A stretch of 64,000 nt of DNA from contig JAGRIU010000049.1 in NCBI GenBank assembly GCA_020443075.1, positions 1-64,000 on the forward strand, read 5' to 3'. Under the pieces are notes generated by a model, which worked only from the letters and a program-made list of their open reading frames with translations, ran no database searches and was not told the DNA's origin. Source of the DNA: Alphaproteobacteria bacterium. GTDB taxonomy: Bacteria; Pseudomonadota; Alphaproteobacteria; Micavibrionales; Micavibrionaceae. The translations under genes and the position numbers were made by a program. The stretch's first letter is position 1; the number at the start of each line of letters is the position of its first letter. This document shows, piece by piece, positions 34,899-42,914 of the stretch.

Positions 34899-35444
34899 AT
34901 GTCGATTGAAAATTTGAAAAACCAGATGCCCGAGTATGCCAGGGACATTAAGTTGAATTTGTCGTCTTTGGCCAATGAAGAGATTTTGAATCCGCAGCAG
35001 CTATGGGGGACGTTTCTGGCGACCGCGCTGGCGGGGCGCAATGATACGGTGATCCGTGAGATCGAGGCCGAGGCAGCGCAGCATTTATCGCAGGATGCTT
35101 TGAACGCGGCCAAAGGTGCGGCGGCGATTATGGCGATGAATAACGTCTATTACAAATTTACCGGGTTGATGGAGGAATACCGCACGATTCCGGCGCGGCT
35201 GCGGATGAATATTCTGGCTAAACCGGGTGTCGAGGCTGTGGATTTCGAGCTTTGGTCTTTGGCGGTGTCGGCGATGAATGGCTGTCAGTTCTGCGTGAAA
35301 TCGCATGAAAAAAAGGTGCGCGAAGGCGGGCTTAGTCTCGAGCAGGTGCAGACGGCTGTGCGGATTGCGTCCGTTGTGCAGGCGGCCTCGGCTGTGATTG
35401 GTGGAGAGCAGGCAATGGGCGGCGTGGCTGCACAGGCGGCTTAG
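34899..35444 (+). CDS. ahpD: AhpD-like alkylhydroperoxidase
   Basis: A 181-residue carboxymuconolactone-decarboxylase-superfamily protein. The redox-active CxxC is in [19 protein letters not shown], with the conserved downstream His, the AhpD catalytic pattern. The following helix ([20 protein letters not shown]) matches the family. AhpD reduces AhpC through a lipoamide-linked chain. A good AAGGAAGG-type site precedes the ATG. It is convergent with the MscS gene, 9 bp away. Confidence 0.9.
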   Translation: MSIENLKNQMPEYARDIKLNLSSLANEEILNPQQLWGTFLATALAGRNDTVIREIEAEAAQHLSQDALNAAKGAAAIMAMNNVYYKFTGLMEEYRTIPARLRMNILAKPGVEAVDFELWSLAVSAMNGCQFCVKSHEKKVREGGLSLEQVQTAVRIASVVQAASAVIGGEQAMGGVAAQAA

Positions 35445-35453
35445 GTTTCGAAT

Positions 35454-36743
35454 TTATTTTACCTCATGCACATAGACTTCGCGGTGGGGGTAGGGAATTT
35501 CGATGTTGTTTTCCTTGAGCATATCCCATAGCGCGAGCATGACGGCGCCTTTGATATTAGTGATGCCGGCCTCGGCGTCTTTGATCCAGAAACGCAGGGA
35601 AAAATTCAGGGAGCTATCCCCGAATTCCGTGAGGTGGCAAATCGGTTCCGGGGTTTTGCATATGCGTGGATCGGCGTGAGCGGCGGTTTCACAAGCGAGC
35701 CCGATGACCTGATGCGGGTCTGATTTATAGTGCACGCCGAAATTGACTTGCAGGCGGATCAAGGAGTTTCCGTGGCTCCAGTTGACGACGCGCTGGGTGA
35801 TGAATTCTTCGTTGGGGATGAGGAAGGATTTATTGTCGCGGGTAACAATTTCGGTGTAGCGCGCGGCCATCTGGTTGACCCAGCCGAAGGTGCCGTTTTC
35901 CAGTTCGATCACATCGCCGGGTTGGATGGATTTGTCTAGCAGCAGCATCATACCGGAAAACAGGTTGGAGATGCCTTTTTGCAGGCCGAAACCGATCCCC
36001 AAACCGATCGCGCCGCCGAAGACCGCGAAGAGCGAGAGGTCTATGCCGGCCGAGGTGATGCCGATGAGCAGGGCAAAGACGATGAGCATGACGCGGATGA
36101 CTTTGGCCAGTAGAACTTGCGAGGAGCGTGTCAGGCTTTTGACCTGGAAAATCTTGCGCTCGGCGAAGCTGGAGAAGAAAATGGCCAGATAGAGCAGGAC
36201 GAACAGCAAAAACAGACTTTTGACGACAGCCAGAGCCGACAGGCGGAAATCGCCGATGGTGAAGGCAATGGAATCCAGTGTGGTCATGGTCGAGTTCAGC
36301 CAGCCCAGGATGCTCAGGGCGGCGATGATCCATGTCATGAGGGCGAAGAAATTGCGTACGGCGCTGTTGGAAATAAACTGGAAAGCTACGCGGATAACGA
36401 TCCAGGCCAGCAGGACTTTCATCACGCCTATGCTTAAGCCTATGTTGAGCTTGAATATTTCGGAGCCTGCAATGTTGCTGCTGATAAAAATCATGCCCAG
36501 TGTCAAAAGCGGGTAAATCTGGCGTACGAGATTTGTGCTGACGCGCCGGATGGTCGCGGGATAATTTTTCTTTTCTATGGAAGCCAGAATTTTGGGGCGG
36601 ATGACCCGGTAGATCAGGTTTCCAATGACGAAGGCGCCGATAATTATAAAGCTTTGGTAGAGCGTGTTGAACGTCCAGACGCTGGTGTTGAACCATTCCA
36701 GCGCCTGTTGAGCGTATTTTGCGATGTCGATGTTTTCGAACAT
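35454..36743 (-). CDS. MscS-family mechanosensitive ion channel
   Basis: A 429-residue inner-membrane channel. About six hydrophobic segments precede the MscS core: the pore-lining helix lies in FAVFGGAIGLGIGFGLQKGISNLFSG, followed by the beta domain SIQPGDVIELENGTFGWVNQM and the cytoplasmic part with LIRLQVNFGVHYKSDP. The C-terminal alpha-beta domain is complete. It probably releases solutes under osmotic downshock. The frame-shifted translations of this region are not genes. Confidence 0.92.
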   Translation of the reverse strand: MFENIDIAKYAQQALEWFNTSVWTFNTLYQSFIIIGAFVIGNLIYRVIRPKILASIEKKNYPATIRRVSTNLVRQIYPLLTLGMIFISSNIAGSEIFKLNIGLSIGVMKVLLAWIVIRVAFQFISNSAVRNFFALMTWIIAALSILGWLNSTMTTLDSIAFTIGDFRLSALAVVKSLFLLFVLLYLAIFFSSFAERKIFQVKSLTRSSQVLLAKVIRVMLIVFALLIGITSAGIDLSLFAVFGGAIGLGIGFGLQKGISNLFSGMMLLLDKSIQPGDVIELENGTFGWVNQMAARYTEIVTRDNKSFLIPNEEFITQRVVNWSHGNSLIRLQVNFGVHYKSDPHQVIGLACETAAHADPRICKTPEPICHLTEFGDSSLNFSLRFWIKDAEAGITNIKGAVMLALWDMLKENNIEIPYPHREVYVHEVK

Positions 36744-36790
36744 AGAGATGATTGTATGCCTTTAGACCCTATGTGCCAAGGGGGGTGCGT

Positions 36791-37432
36791 TTACGCGCTG
36801 ATCAGGCGCACGGCTTCCTTGGGATAGGTTTCACGGAATTCGTCATTGAGCATATGCGGGCGTGAGAGTAGCCGGAAGAAAATCGGGCCGCACAGTATGT
36901 CGGTGGCTTGATCCATATCCAGGGAGGCCCGGAATTCCTTTTCTTTGACACCCTGTTCAACGCTGTACTGGATGGCGTCGATCAAGGGGGAGAGGAAGCG
37001 GTCGGCGAAGATTTTCTGGGATTTTGTGTTGCCTTGGGCTTCGCTGAAGAGTTGGGCGATGGTGTCGCCGTTTTTGCTGTCGAGCAGGCGAATCAGTTTT
37101 TCGAGCTGCATGATGACGGCTTCGGCGTTATTTTTCGGTGTGGGCAGCGGACTGTGCAGACCGGGTTGGCTGACTAAAGCTTCCATGACCAGCGCTGTTT
37201 TATTCGGCCACCAGCGGTAGATGGTGGTTTTGCCGACTTTGGCTTTTTTGGCTACGGCTTCGATGGAGAGTTCCTGAACGCTCATATGCAGCAAAAGGCT
37301 GTTGGTGGCTTTAAGGATGGCGTTTTTGGATTTGTTCGAGCGCGGACGACCTTTGCGGACAAATGCTTTGGTTGTTTCCTGCTCATTATCCGGTGTGTCT
37401 TCGTTATAAGCTTGCGCTGTTGCGGCGTTCAT
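36791..37432 (-). CDS. TetR/AcrR-family transcriptional regulator
   Basis: A 213-residue repressor-type protein. The N-terminal helix-turn-helix spans about residues 30-80 (KSKNAILKATNSLLLHMSVQ, then LSIEAVAKKAKVGKTTIYRW, with WWPNKTALVMEAL). The C-terminal ligand domain is typical of TetR with LEKLIRLLDSKNGDTIAQLF. The basic GRPRSNKSK segment precedes the HTH. No efflux gene is adjacent; the MscS channel, 47 bp downstream on the same strand, may be cotranscribed. The ligand is unknown. Confidence 0.9.
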   Translation of the reverse strand: MNAATAQAYNEDTPDNEQETTKAFVRKGRPRSNKSKNAILKATNSLLLHMSVQELSIEAVAKKAKVGKTTIYRWWPNKTALVMEALVSQPGLHSPLPTPKNNAEAVIMQLEKLIRLLDSKNGDTIAQLFSEAQGNTKSQKIFADRFLSPLIDAIQYSVEQGVKEKEFRASLDMDQATDILCGPIFFRLLSRPHMLNDEFRETYPKEAVRLISA

Positions 37433-37687
37433 TGCTGACCCTTTCCAAAACTACTCGTTTCGTATTTTTAAAAGAAAAACGCTAGAGAGTGGAAATTGGA
37501 ATGTTTCGAGTTGAAAAGCAAGAGGAATTATAGATTTTTTTGACTTCGCCTGTGAATAAAACGGGTATGAAAAGCGTTTATATATTAACCTGATGTCTCG
37601 GCGAGCTTTTGGAGGTGTTTTTAGCACAAATTTATGCGGGCGTTTTTTATGTTTTGGGAGGGCTTGTCGTGAGCCTGAATTTTTCTT

Positions 37688-38917
37688 TTAGCGTGCTGAC
37701 GGGGGGGCTGTGAAGCTGGTCGGGGCTTCGTCGATGGTGACGATGTTGCGTCCGCGGATCTCCAGAATGGCTAGTCCCCGCTCTGCTTTACCGTCGGGGT
37801 GAAAGCGGAACAGGCCGTCTATGCCGTAAAATCCGTCTGGATTGGTGAGTGCGCCACGGTCAAAGGCCGGATGGCCGGTTTGCTGAAAACCCTGTCGGGC
37901 CAATGTGGCGGTCAGCGCGAGAGAATCGTAGGCCAGTGTGGCGATGCGCGGCGGGGTTTGGCCATAGGTTTGACGGTAATTTTGTTCAAAGCGTATGCGG
38001 GCTTTCGGATCGGGGGCGGCGAACCATGCGCCTTGCAGGTTCGGGTCTGATGTTAACGCCGGATCATCCATGATGCCGGTGCTCAGGCGTTTAACGCTGC
38101 GCGGGGGCAGGTTGTTATGGCTGAGCAGGTTGGCGATGGCGCCGGCTTGTTGACCACCCACGGGCATGAAGACGGCTTCGAACGGAGGGGTGTTCGGATT
38201 TATCTGATTTTGCGAGAAGTCTTTGACATCCGGGGCCAGATTTTTGCTTTGCGGTGGGAAGGTTTTTGTTTTTGTGATGTGTAATCCGTAGCGCGGAGCG
38301 GTGGAGATGAAAGCAGATGACACTGCGCGGCCATAATTGTCGTCTGCTGCAATCACGCCGACATCTTTTATGTTTTGCCGGGCAGTGTATGCGGCGATGC
38401 GGTTAACCTGATCGAAGGGCAGGAAGCCCATGACGAAAATGTTGCCGCCAGCCAGTGTCCAGTCGGTTGAGAAGGAGATCATGTTGATACGGGCCTGAGC
38501 GGCGATGGGAGCGGCGGCGCGCACGGAGGGTGAAAAAAGCGGGCCGAGGATGAGTTGCGCGCCTTGGCTCACGGCTTCTTTAGCGGCTTTTTCCGCTCCG
38601 GTGGGTGTGCCTCCTGTGTCTTTGGGCAAGAGTTGGAAATTATCGTAGCCCAAATCAAAAAGCGCGATTTGCGCGGCGTTGAGCATAGATTGTCCCAAAT
38701 GGGCGTGATTGCCGCTCAAGGGGAGAAGCATGGCGACTTTCACGGGCGGCAGATTTTCCGGCATCGGGCTGGCGCCAAGCGTTTGGGCCTGTTGGCTTTG
38801 CTGTGGGGCTTGCGGTTTTTGGTAAGACGGGCTTTGGGCACAGGCGCTTATCAGCAAAAGCAGCGCGAGGCATGCGGAGAGGCGTTTCAAATTTTTCAGC
38901 TTGTCGATTGTCTGCAT
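37688..38917 (-). CDS. lpoA: Penicillin-binding protein activator (LpoA/LppC-like lipoprotein)
   Basis: A 409-residue lipoprotein with a lipobox in LLLISAC and a periplasmic-binding-protein-like domain: PVKVAMLLPLSGNHAHLGQS, then LGPLFSPSVRAAAPIAAQ and LAYDSLALTATLARQGF. This matches the C-terminal domain of LpoA; the N-terminal TPR domain of E. coli LpoA is missing, the usual state in alphaproteobacteria. In E. coli LpoA activates PBP1a; here function follows from family and context. It is divergent from rsmI, the conserved yraM/yraL arrangement. Confidence 0.85.
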   Translation of the reverse strand: MQTIDKLKNLKRLSACLALLLLISACAQSPSYQKPQAPQQSQQAQTLGASPMPENLPPVKVAMLLPLSGNHAHLGQSMLNAAQIALFDLGYDNFQLLPKDTGGTPTGAEKAAKEAVSQGAQLILGPLFSPSVRAAAPIAAQARINMISFSTDWTLAGGNIFVMGFLPFDQVNRIAAYTARQNIKDVGVIAADDNYGRAVSSAFISTAPRYGLHITKTKTFPPQSKNLAPDVKDFSQNQINPNTPPFEAVFMPVGGQQAGAIANLLSHNNLPPRSVKRLSTGIMDDPALTSDPNLQGAWFAAPDPKARIRFEQNYRQTYGQTPPRIATLAYDSLALTATLARQGFQQTGHPAFDRGALTNPDGFYGIDGLFRFHPDGKAERGLAILEIRGRNIVTIDEAPTSFTAPPSAR

Positions 38918-38943
38918 AGCATTATCCCGATATGTTCTTTCTT

Positions 38944-39873
38944 ATGTCTGACGATCATGCAACGCACGATGATGATTCTCAAGCGCAGCCTATAGAAAAA
39001 GATCGCGGCTGGCTACTCCCGGCTTATGACGGGAGGAAGCTTCGTGCCGGGTTGTATCTGGTGGCGACGCCGATCGGGAATTTGCGCGATATAAGCTTGC
39101 GCGCGCTTGATACGTTGGCGGCGGCGGATATCGTTGCGTGCGAGGATACGCGGGTTACGGGCAAGCTCTTGGCGCATTACGGATTGTCGAAAAAGTTGCT
39201 GTCTTATAACGATCATAGCGATGATAAACGGCGTACGGCTCTGGTGGAGGCTGTGGCCAGCGGGAAAGTCGTGGCGCTGGTGAGTGATGCGGGGTGTCCG
39301 TTGGTGTCCGATCCGGGCTATAAGCTGGTGCGCGCTGTGCAAAAATCGGGAGGGCTAGTGACCAGTCTTCCTGGGGCCAGTTCGGTTTTGAGCGCTTTAC
39401 AGCTTTCCGGACTGCCGAGCGATAGGTTTACGTTTTTGGGGTTTTTGCCGTCTAAGGCGCAGGCGCGATGTGGCGTTTTTGAAGAGTGGGTTGAGGCTGA
39501 TTGTACGTTGATTGTATTTGAAACCGCGCCGCGCTTGCTGAAATCTCTGGCGGATATTCGGAATGTTTTCGGTGAGCGGAATGTCGCGGTGGTCCGCGAG
39601 TTGACCAAGATGTATGAGGAGGTGCGCTGTGAGGGCATTTCGGCTTTGATCGAATATTATGAAATGCATGGCGCGCCCAAAGGTGAGATCGTGTTGGTGA
39701 TTGCGCCGCCCGAAGCACGGGATTTTTCACCGCAGGCGTTGGAGGCGTTGTTGAAAACGGCGCTGGGGACGATGGGGACGAAAGATGCGGCGGCGCATGT
39801 GGCCGCGCAGACGGGGCAAAGCCGCAAGGCTCTTTATGATTTGGCTTTAAAGATGGCAAAAAATAATGCGTGA
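38944..39873 (+). CDS. rsmI: 16S rRNA (cytidine-1402 2'-O)-methyltransferase RsmI
   Basis: A protein of about 309 residues methylating the ribose of C1402 in the decoding centre. The tetrapyrrole-methylase fold is shown by AGLYLVATPIGNLRDISLRAL, ACEDTRVTGKLL, ALVSDAGCPLVSDPGYKLV, SLPGASSVLSALQLSGL and VVRELTKMYEEV. An ATG at 38932 would add four residues. The first 40 residues are hydrophilic and not conserved. It overlaps yraN by 8 bp and is divergent from lpoA. Confidence 0.93.
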   Translation: MSDDHATHDDDSQAQPIEKDRGWLLPAYDGRKLRAGLYLVATPIGNLRDISLRALDTLAAADIVACEDTRVTGKLLAHYGLSKKLLSYNDHSDDKRRTALVEAVASGKVVALVSDAGCPLVSDPGYKLVRAVQKSGGLVTSLPGASSVLSALQLSGLPSDRFTFLGFLPSKAQARCGVFEEWVEADCTLIVFETAPRLLKSLADIRNVFGERNVAVVRELTKMYEEVRCEGISALIEYYEMHGAPKGEIVLVIAPPEARDFSPQALEALLKTALGTMGTKDAAAHVAAQTGQSRKALYDLALKMAKNNA

Positions 39874-40255
39874 GGCTCAGAAATATAACAAGCAGAGGGC
39901 CTATCAAAAAGGCTTGTGGGCGGAAACGCTGGCGGCGGGGTATATGCGGCTTAAAGGCTATAAGCTGCTGGAGACGCGCTATAAAACGCGCGTCGGGGAG
40001 GTGGATCTTATTTTTGTGAAAGACGGGATGCTGGTTTTTACGGAAGTTAAAGCCCGTAATGACGAAGCCGAGGGGCTGGAGGCGGTGAATTACAAGAGCC
40101 GCAGGCGGATTGAGCAGGCGGCTTTGCATTATATCGCCGCGCAGGCACCGGAATATGATGATTATGCGATGCGTTTTGATGTTTTAGTGGTGGGGCAAAA
40201 GCTTGGGGCTATCTCATTTCATCATCTGGACAATGCATGGCAGGCTGGTGAATAA
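39866..40255 (+). CDS. yraN: YraN family (UPF0102) endonuclease-like protein
   Basis: A 129-residue protein with the PD-(D/E)xK nuclease-like pattern of UPF0102: GLWAETLAAGYMRLKGYKLL, then TRVGEVDLIFVKDGMLVFTEVKAR, with the G-E-(x)-D-L and ExK residues present. Biochemical function is unsettled. The ATG overlaps the rsmI stop by 8 bp, so the two are coupled. Repeat copy C lies 26 bp after the stop. Confidence 0.92.
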   Translation: MREAQKYNKQRAYQKGLWAETLAAGYMRLKGYKLLETRYKTRVGEVDLIFVKDGMLVFTEVKARNDEAEGLEAVNYKSRRRIEQAALHYIAAQAPEYDDYAMRFDVLVVGQKLGAISFHHLDNAWQAGE

Positions 40256-40263
40256 TAGGCCCC

Positions 40264-40361
40264 GTGAATACACTTGGATCAATAGACTGCAAATGACGAC
40301 TTTTTGCGCTTCCGGTTCTCGAAAGCCATCATTTTCGTTCTATTTCTCTGCGTGTATTCAC
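40264..40361 (+). repeat. Dispersed structured repeat, copy C, within a 10-bp inverted repeat
   Basis: The repeat proper runs from AATAGACTGCAAA at 40281 to about 40352 and is 72 bp long. The outer stem pairs AAATGACGACTTT (40291-40303) with AAAGCCATCATTT (40322-40334), with two mismatches in 13. Only one core CGCTTCCGGTTCTC (40307-40320) is present, so this copy looks like a deletion between the two direct core repeats. It is enclosed by a perfect inverted repeat, GTGAATACAC (40264-40273) and GTGTATTCAC (40352-40361), not seen at the other copies. Confidence 0.82.
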
Positions 40362-40401
40362 AGGACCCGTGTTTGGTTTTTCATTTTGCAGGATTTTTAT
40401 T

Positions 40402-41223
40402 ATGAAGCATTTTTCTCTTCTTTTTCTTGGATGTTCTTTATTAGCGCTTCCCTCTTGTACGATGGTTGGTATGGCTGCCGGTGCGGGCGCGACAGCGGGG
40501 ATTGCCGCGGCGCAGGAAGGCGGTATTTCCAGGGCTGTCGATGATGCGCGTATTCAACTGGAGATTAACGATCTGTGGTTCAAGTATGATGTGGAGGCTT
40601 TCCGTAAGCTGGATTTGACGATCAATCAGGGGCGCGTTCTGGTGACGGGCGTTGTGCAAAATCCGGAGCAGCGCGTGGAGGCTGTTCGGCTTGCATGGCA
40701 GCCCAAGGGCGTTCAGCAAGTGATCAACGAAGTGCGCGTTGCCGAAAGTAAGGGGATTAAAGGATTTGCACAGGATACGTGGATCACGACGCAGCTTCGG
40801 ACGGCTTTGACGTTTGATCGTCAGGTTTTATCGATTAACTATTCCATTGATACCGTGCAGGGCACGGTTTATCTGATGGGGTTTGCGCAAAATCAGGCCG
40901 AGCTTAACCGCGTTATCGAGACGGCCCGTACGATCAAGGGCGTTGAGGGGGTGGTCAGCTACGTCAAGTTTGTCGGTGCCGGAAATCCTGCCGATTCTTA
41001 CGTTGGGGCGCCGCAAGGTGAAGGTGTGCAGTCTCAAGAGGCTGTTTCATCTTCCGGTCCGGTTGTGATTACCAAAGACTCGGAACAGCCTTACCTTGTG
41101 AGTGATCAACCTGTTGTTCAGGATAATTTACAGGCGCGGGAAGCTCAGGAGCAGCTTTTTGAACAGGATAAAGTGCTCTCTAAGCAAGGGATTGAGCGCG
41201 AGCAGCTTTACTGGAACGATTAA
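40402..41223 (+). CDS. BON-domain outer-membrane lipoprotein (DolP/YraP-like)
   Basis: A 273-residue lipoprotein. The signal peptide MKHFSLLFLGCSLLALPSC ends in a lipobox with the mature Cys at residue 19. Two BON domains follow: RIQLEINDLWFKYDV to VQQVINEVRV, and TWITTQLRTALTFDRQVLSI to VEGVVSYVKF. DolP binds anionic lipid at division sites in E. coli. An acidic, Gln-rich tail of about 80 residues follows the second BON, longer than in DolP. The ATG at 40402 was chosen because the signal peptide starts there. lpoA, rsmI, yraN and dolP keep the E. coli neighbourhood. Confidence 0.88.
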   Translation: MKHFSLLFLGCSLLALPSCTMVGMAAGAGATAGIAAAQEGGISRAVDDARIQLEINDLWFKYDVEAFRKLDLTINQGRVLVTGVVQNPEQRVEAVRLAWQPKGVQQVINEVRVAESKGIKGFAQDTWITTQLRTALTFDRQVLSINYSIDTVQGTVYLMGFAQNQAELNRVIETARTIKGVEGVVSYVKFVGAGNPADSYVGAPQGEGVQSQEAVSSSGPVVITKDSEQPYLVSDQPVVQDNLQAREAQEQLFEQDKVLSKQGIEREQLYWND

Positions 41224-41315
41224 AGCGGACGGTAGTTGCGCAGCGTTTGCCTTGATGGATTAAGTTGTGTTTAAAACACGCTTAGCTCTTGCGCAGGGTT
41301 TTTGAACGGCTTATT

Positions 41316-41359
41316 AGTGGTAGACAGAGTATTTTGAACAGGCATTAAAGCCTACCACT
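41316..41359 (+). promoter_or_regulatory. Inverted repeat directly before the pal ribosome-binding site
   Basis: AGTGGTAG (41316-41323) is perfectly complementary to CTACCACT (41352-41359), with a 28-base loop. The right arm ends one base before the AAGGAG ribosome-binding site of pal, so this stem in the mRNA could influence translation initiation, or in DNA serve as an operator. Nothing else in the 150-bp leader stands out. Confidence 0.4.
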
Positions 41360-41374
41360 TAAGGAGAAAAATTT

Positions 41375-41899
41375 ATGCTCGCCCGTTATTTGATGATTTT
41401 TGCAGCTTTGCTGATTGTTTCCGCGTGTTCTACGACCGATGAGGATGCTCTGGCTACAGATCAGGCGTCTATGGAGCGTGATGGGATTTCCGACGGGCCT
41501 TTGCAGGATATTTATCAGGGCGATGTGAACCAGGGGCCAGTGCCGGGGACGCAGGCTGATCTGGTCGTGAATGTCGGTGACCGCGTGTTCTTCGGTTATG
41601 ACAGCTATGACATTAATGCCGAATCACGCGGCGTTCTGGATAATCAGGCTCGCTGGTTGGCTCAATATCCGAATTTGAGTATCACAATTGAAGGTCACGC
41701 CGATGAGCGCGGGACACGCGAATACAACCTGGCTTTGGGCGAGCGCCGTGCGAATGCCGTGAAGAACTATTTGGTGGCTTCCGGTGTATCGTCTGATCGC
41801 TTGCATGTTGTGAGCTACGGTAAAGAGCGTCCGGCCGTTCCCGGGGCGGATGAAAGCGCCTGGGCCCAGAACCGCCGCGGCGTCACCAAGGTTGATTAG
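41375..41899 (+). CDS. pal: Peptidoglycan-associated lipoprotein Pal
   Basis: A 174-residue outer-membrane lipoprotein of the Tol-Pal system. The lipobox is in LLIVSAC. The OmpA-like domain (about residues 70-174) has VFFGYDSYDINAESRGVLDN, ITIEGHADERGTREYNLALG, ERRANAVKNYL and SYGKERPAVPG, with the peptidoglycan-binding Asp and Arg positions kept. It is followed after 19 bp by cpoB. tolQRAB, which usually precede pal, are not in the window. Confidence 0.95.
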   Translation: MLARYLMIFAALLIVSACSTTDEDALATDQASMERDGISDGPLQDIYQGDVNQGPVPGTQADLVVNVGDRVFFGYDSYDINAESRGVLDNQARWLAQYPNLSITIEGHADERGTREYNLALGERRANAVKNYLVASGVSSDRLHVVSYGKERPAVPGADESAWAQNRRGVTKVD

Positions 41900-41918
41900 G
41901 GCCTTGGGGTAGGACATC

Positions 41919-42881
41919 ATGATGATGGTTTTGAAAAAGAGTGCTGTGAAGGCTCGGTTTAGACCGGGCCTTCTGGCTTTTGTCTTGTTGGTTGGTGGTG
42001 CCGGTTTGGCGGGGGTGTCTGTTCCGGTTCATGCGCAATCCGATTACGAGACGAGTAACAGATTAAAGCGTTTGGAGAATGAGGTGCAAACTCTGAGCCG
42101 CGCTGTTTATCGCGGTGAGAGCCCTCCGCCTGGTTCTTTGGATGCGGCAGGCGGCGGTGCTGATGCCGAGATCCGTATCCAGCAGCTTGAGAGCGAGATC
42201 CGTGATTTGCGCGGGAAGCTGGAAGAGCAGAGCTATCAAATTCGTCAGTTAAAAGAACAGATCGAGCGCTTTACCAGCGATATGGAACTGCGGATGAATG
42301 ATCTGGAAGGCGGCCGTGCGGGGGCTACGCCCTCTGCGCCCTATACGGCTGGGGGCTCTTCGCAAGGGCGTGATCTTGGTCCCGGGGCGTCGGCTTCGGA
42401 CGGGGCCGGCGGGGATAGTTATCAGTGGAGCACTGATGGCGGAGAGAAGCCGCTTGGCTCTTATTCGCAGTCTCCGAGCGGGGCGCGCGGGGGTGCGGAT
42501 TTGGCGGCGGCGACTTATGAGAATGCGTTTTCGTTGATTAAAAACCGGCGTTATGATGCGGCGGCGCGTGAATTTAAAGTGTTTTTGGAGCGTTATCCGA
42601 ATCATGTTTTGGCCGGGAATGCGAAATATTGGTTGGGGGAGACTTATTATGTGCGCGGGGAGTTTGAAACGGCGTCGAGGATTTTTGCCGAAGGCTACCA
42701 GCAATATCCTAAAGGTGCGAAGGCTGCGGACAATCTTTTGAAGCTCGGGATGTCTTTGGCGGCACAAGGCAAAAACGAGGATGCGTGTATAGCTCTTTCG
42801 CAGCTTGATAAAGAAGATTTCATCGGGAGCGGGCCTGTGATGCGGCGCGCAGAACAAGAGCGCCAGCGGCTGGGATGCTAA
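41919..42881 (+). CDS. cpoB: Tol-Pal system coordinator CpoB (YbgF)
   Basis: A 320-residue periplasmic protein: signal peptide ending in VHAQS, a coiled coil (RLKRLENEVQTLSRAV and IQQLESEIRDLRGKLEE), a Gly/Ser-rich linker, and three C-terminal TPR repeats (YENAFSLIKNRRYDAAAREF, ANAKYWLGETYYVRGEFETA-type segments). CpoB coordinates Tol energy with peptidoglycan synthesis at septation. Three consecutive in-frame ATGs start at 41919; the first was taken. Confidence 0.93.
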   Translation: MMMVLKKSAVKARFRPGLLAFVLLVGGAGLAGVSVPVHAQSDYETSNRLKRLENEVQTLSRAVYRGESPPPGSLDAAGGGADAEIRIQQLESEIRDLRGKLEEQSYQIRQLKEQIERFTSDMELRMNDLEGGRAGATPSAPYTAGGSSQGRDLGPGASASDGAGGDSYQWSTDGGEKPLGSYSQSPSGARGGADLAAATYENAFSLIKNRRYDAAAREFKVFLERYPNHVLAGNAKYWLGETYYVRGEFETASRIFAEGYQQYPKGAKAADNLLKLGMSLAAQGKNEDACIALSQLDKEDFIGSGPVMRRAEQERQRLGC

Positions 42882-42914
42882 AATATTCGCTCTTAATTTG
42901 TAAAGGCTGGCTTG

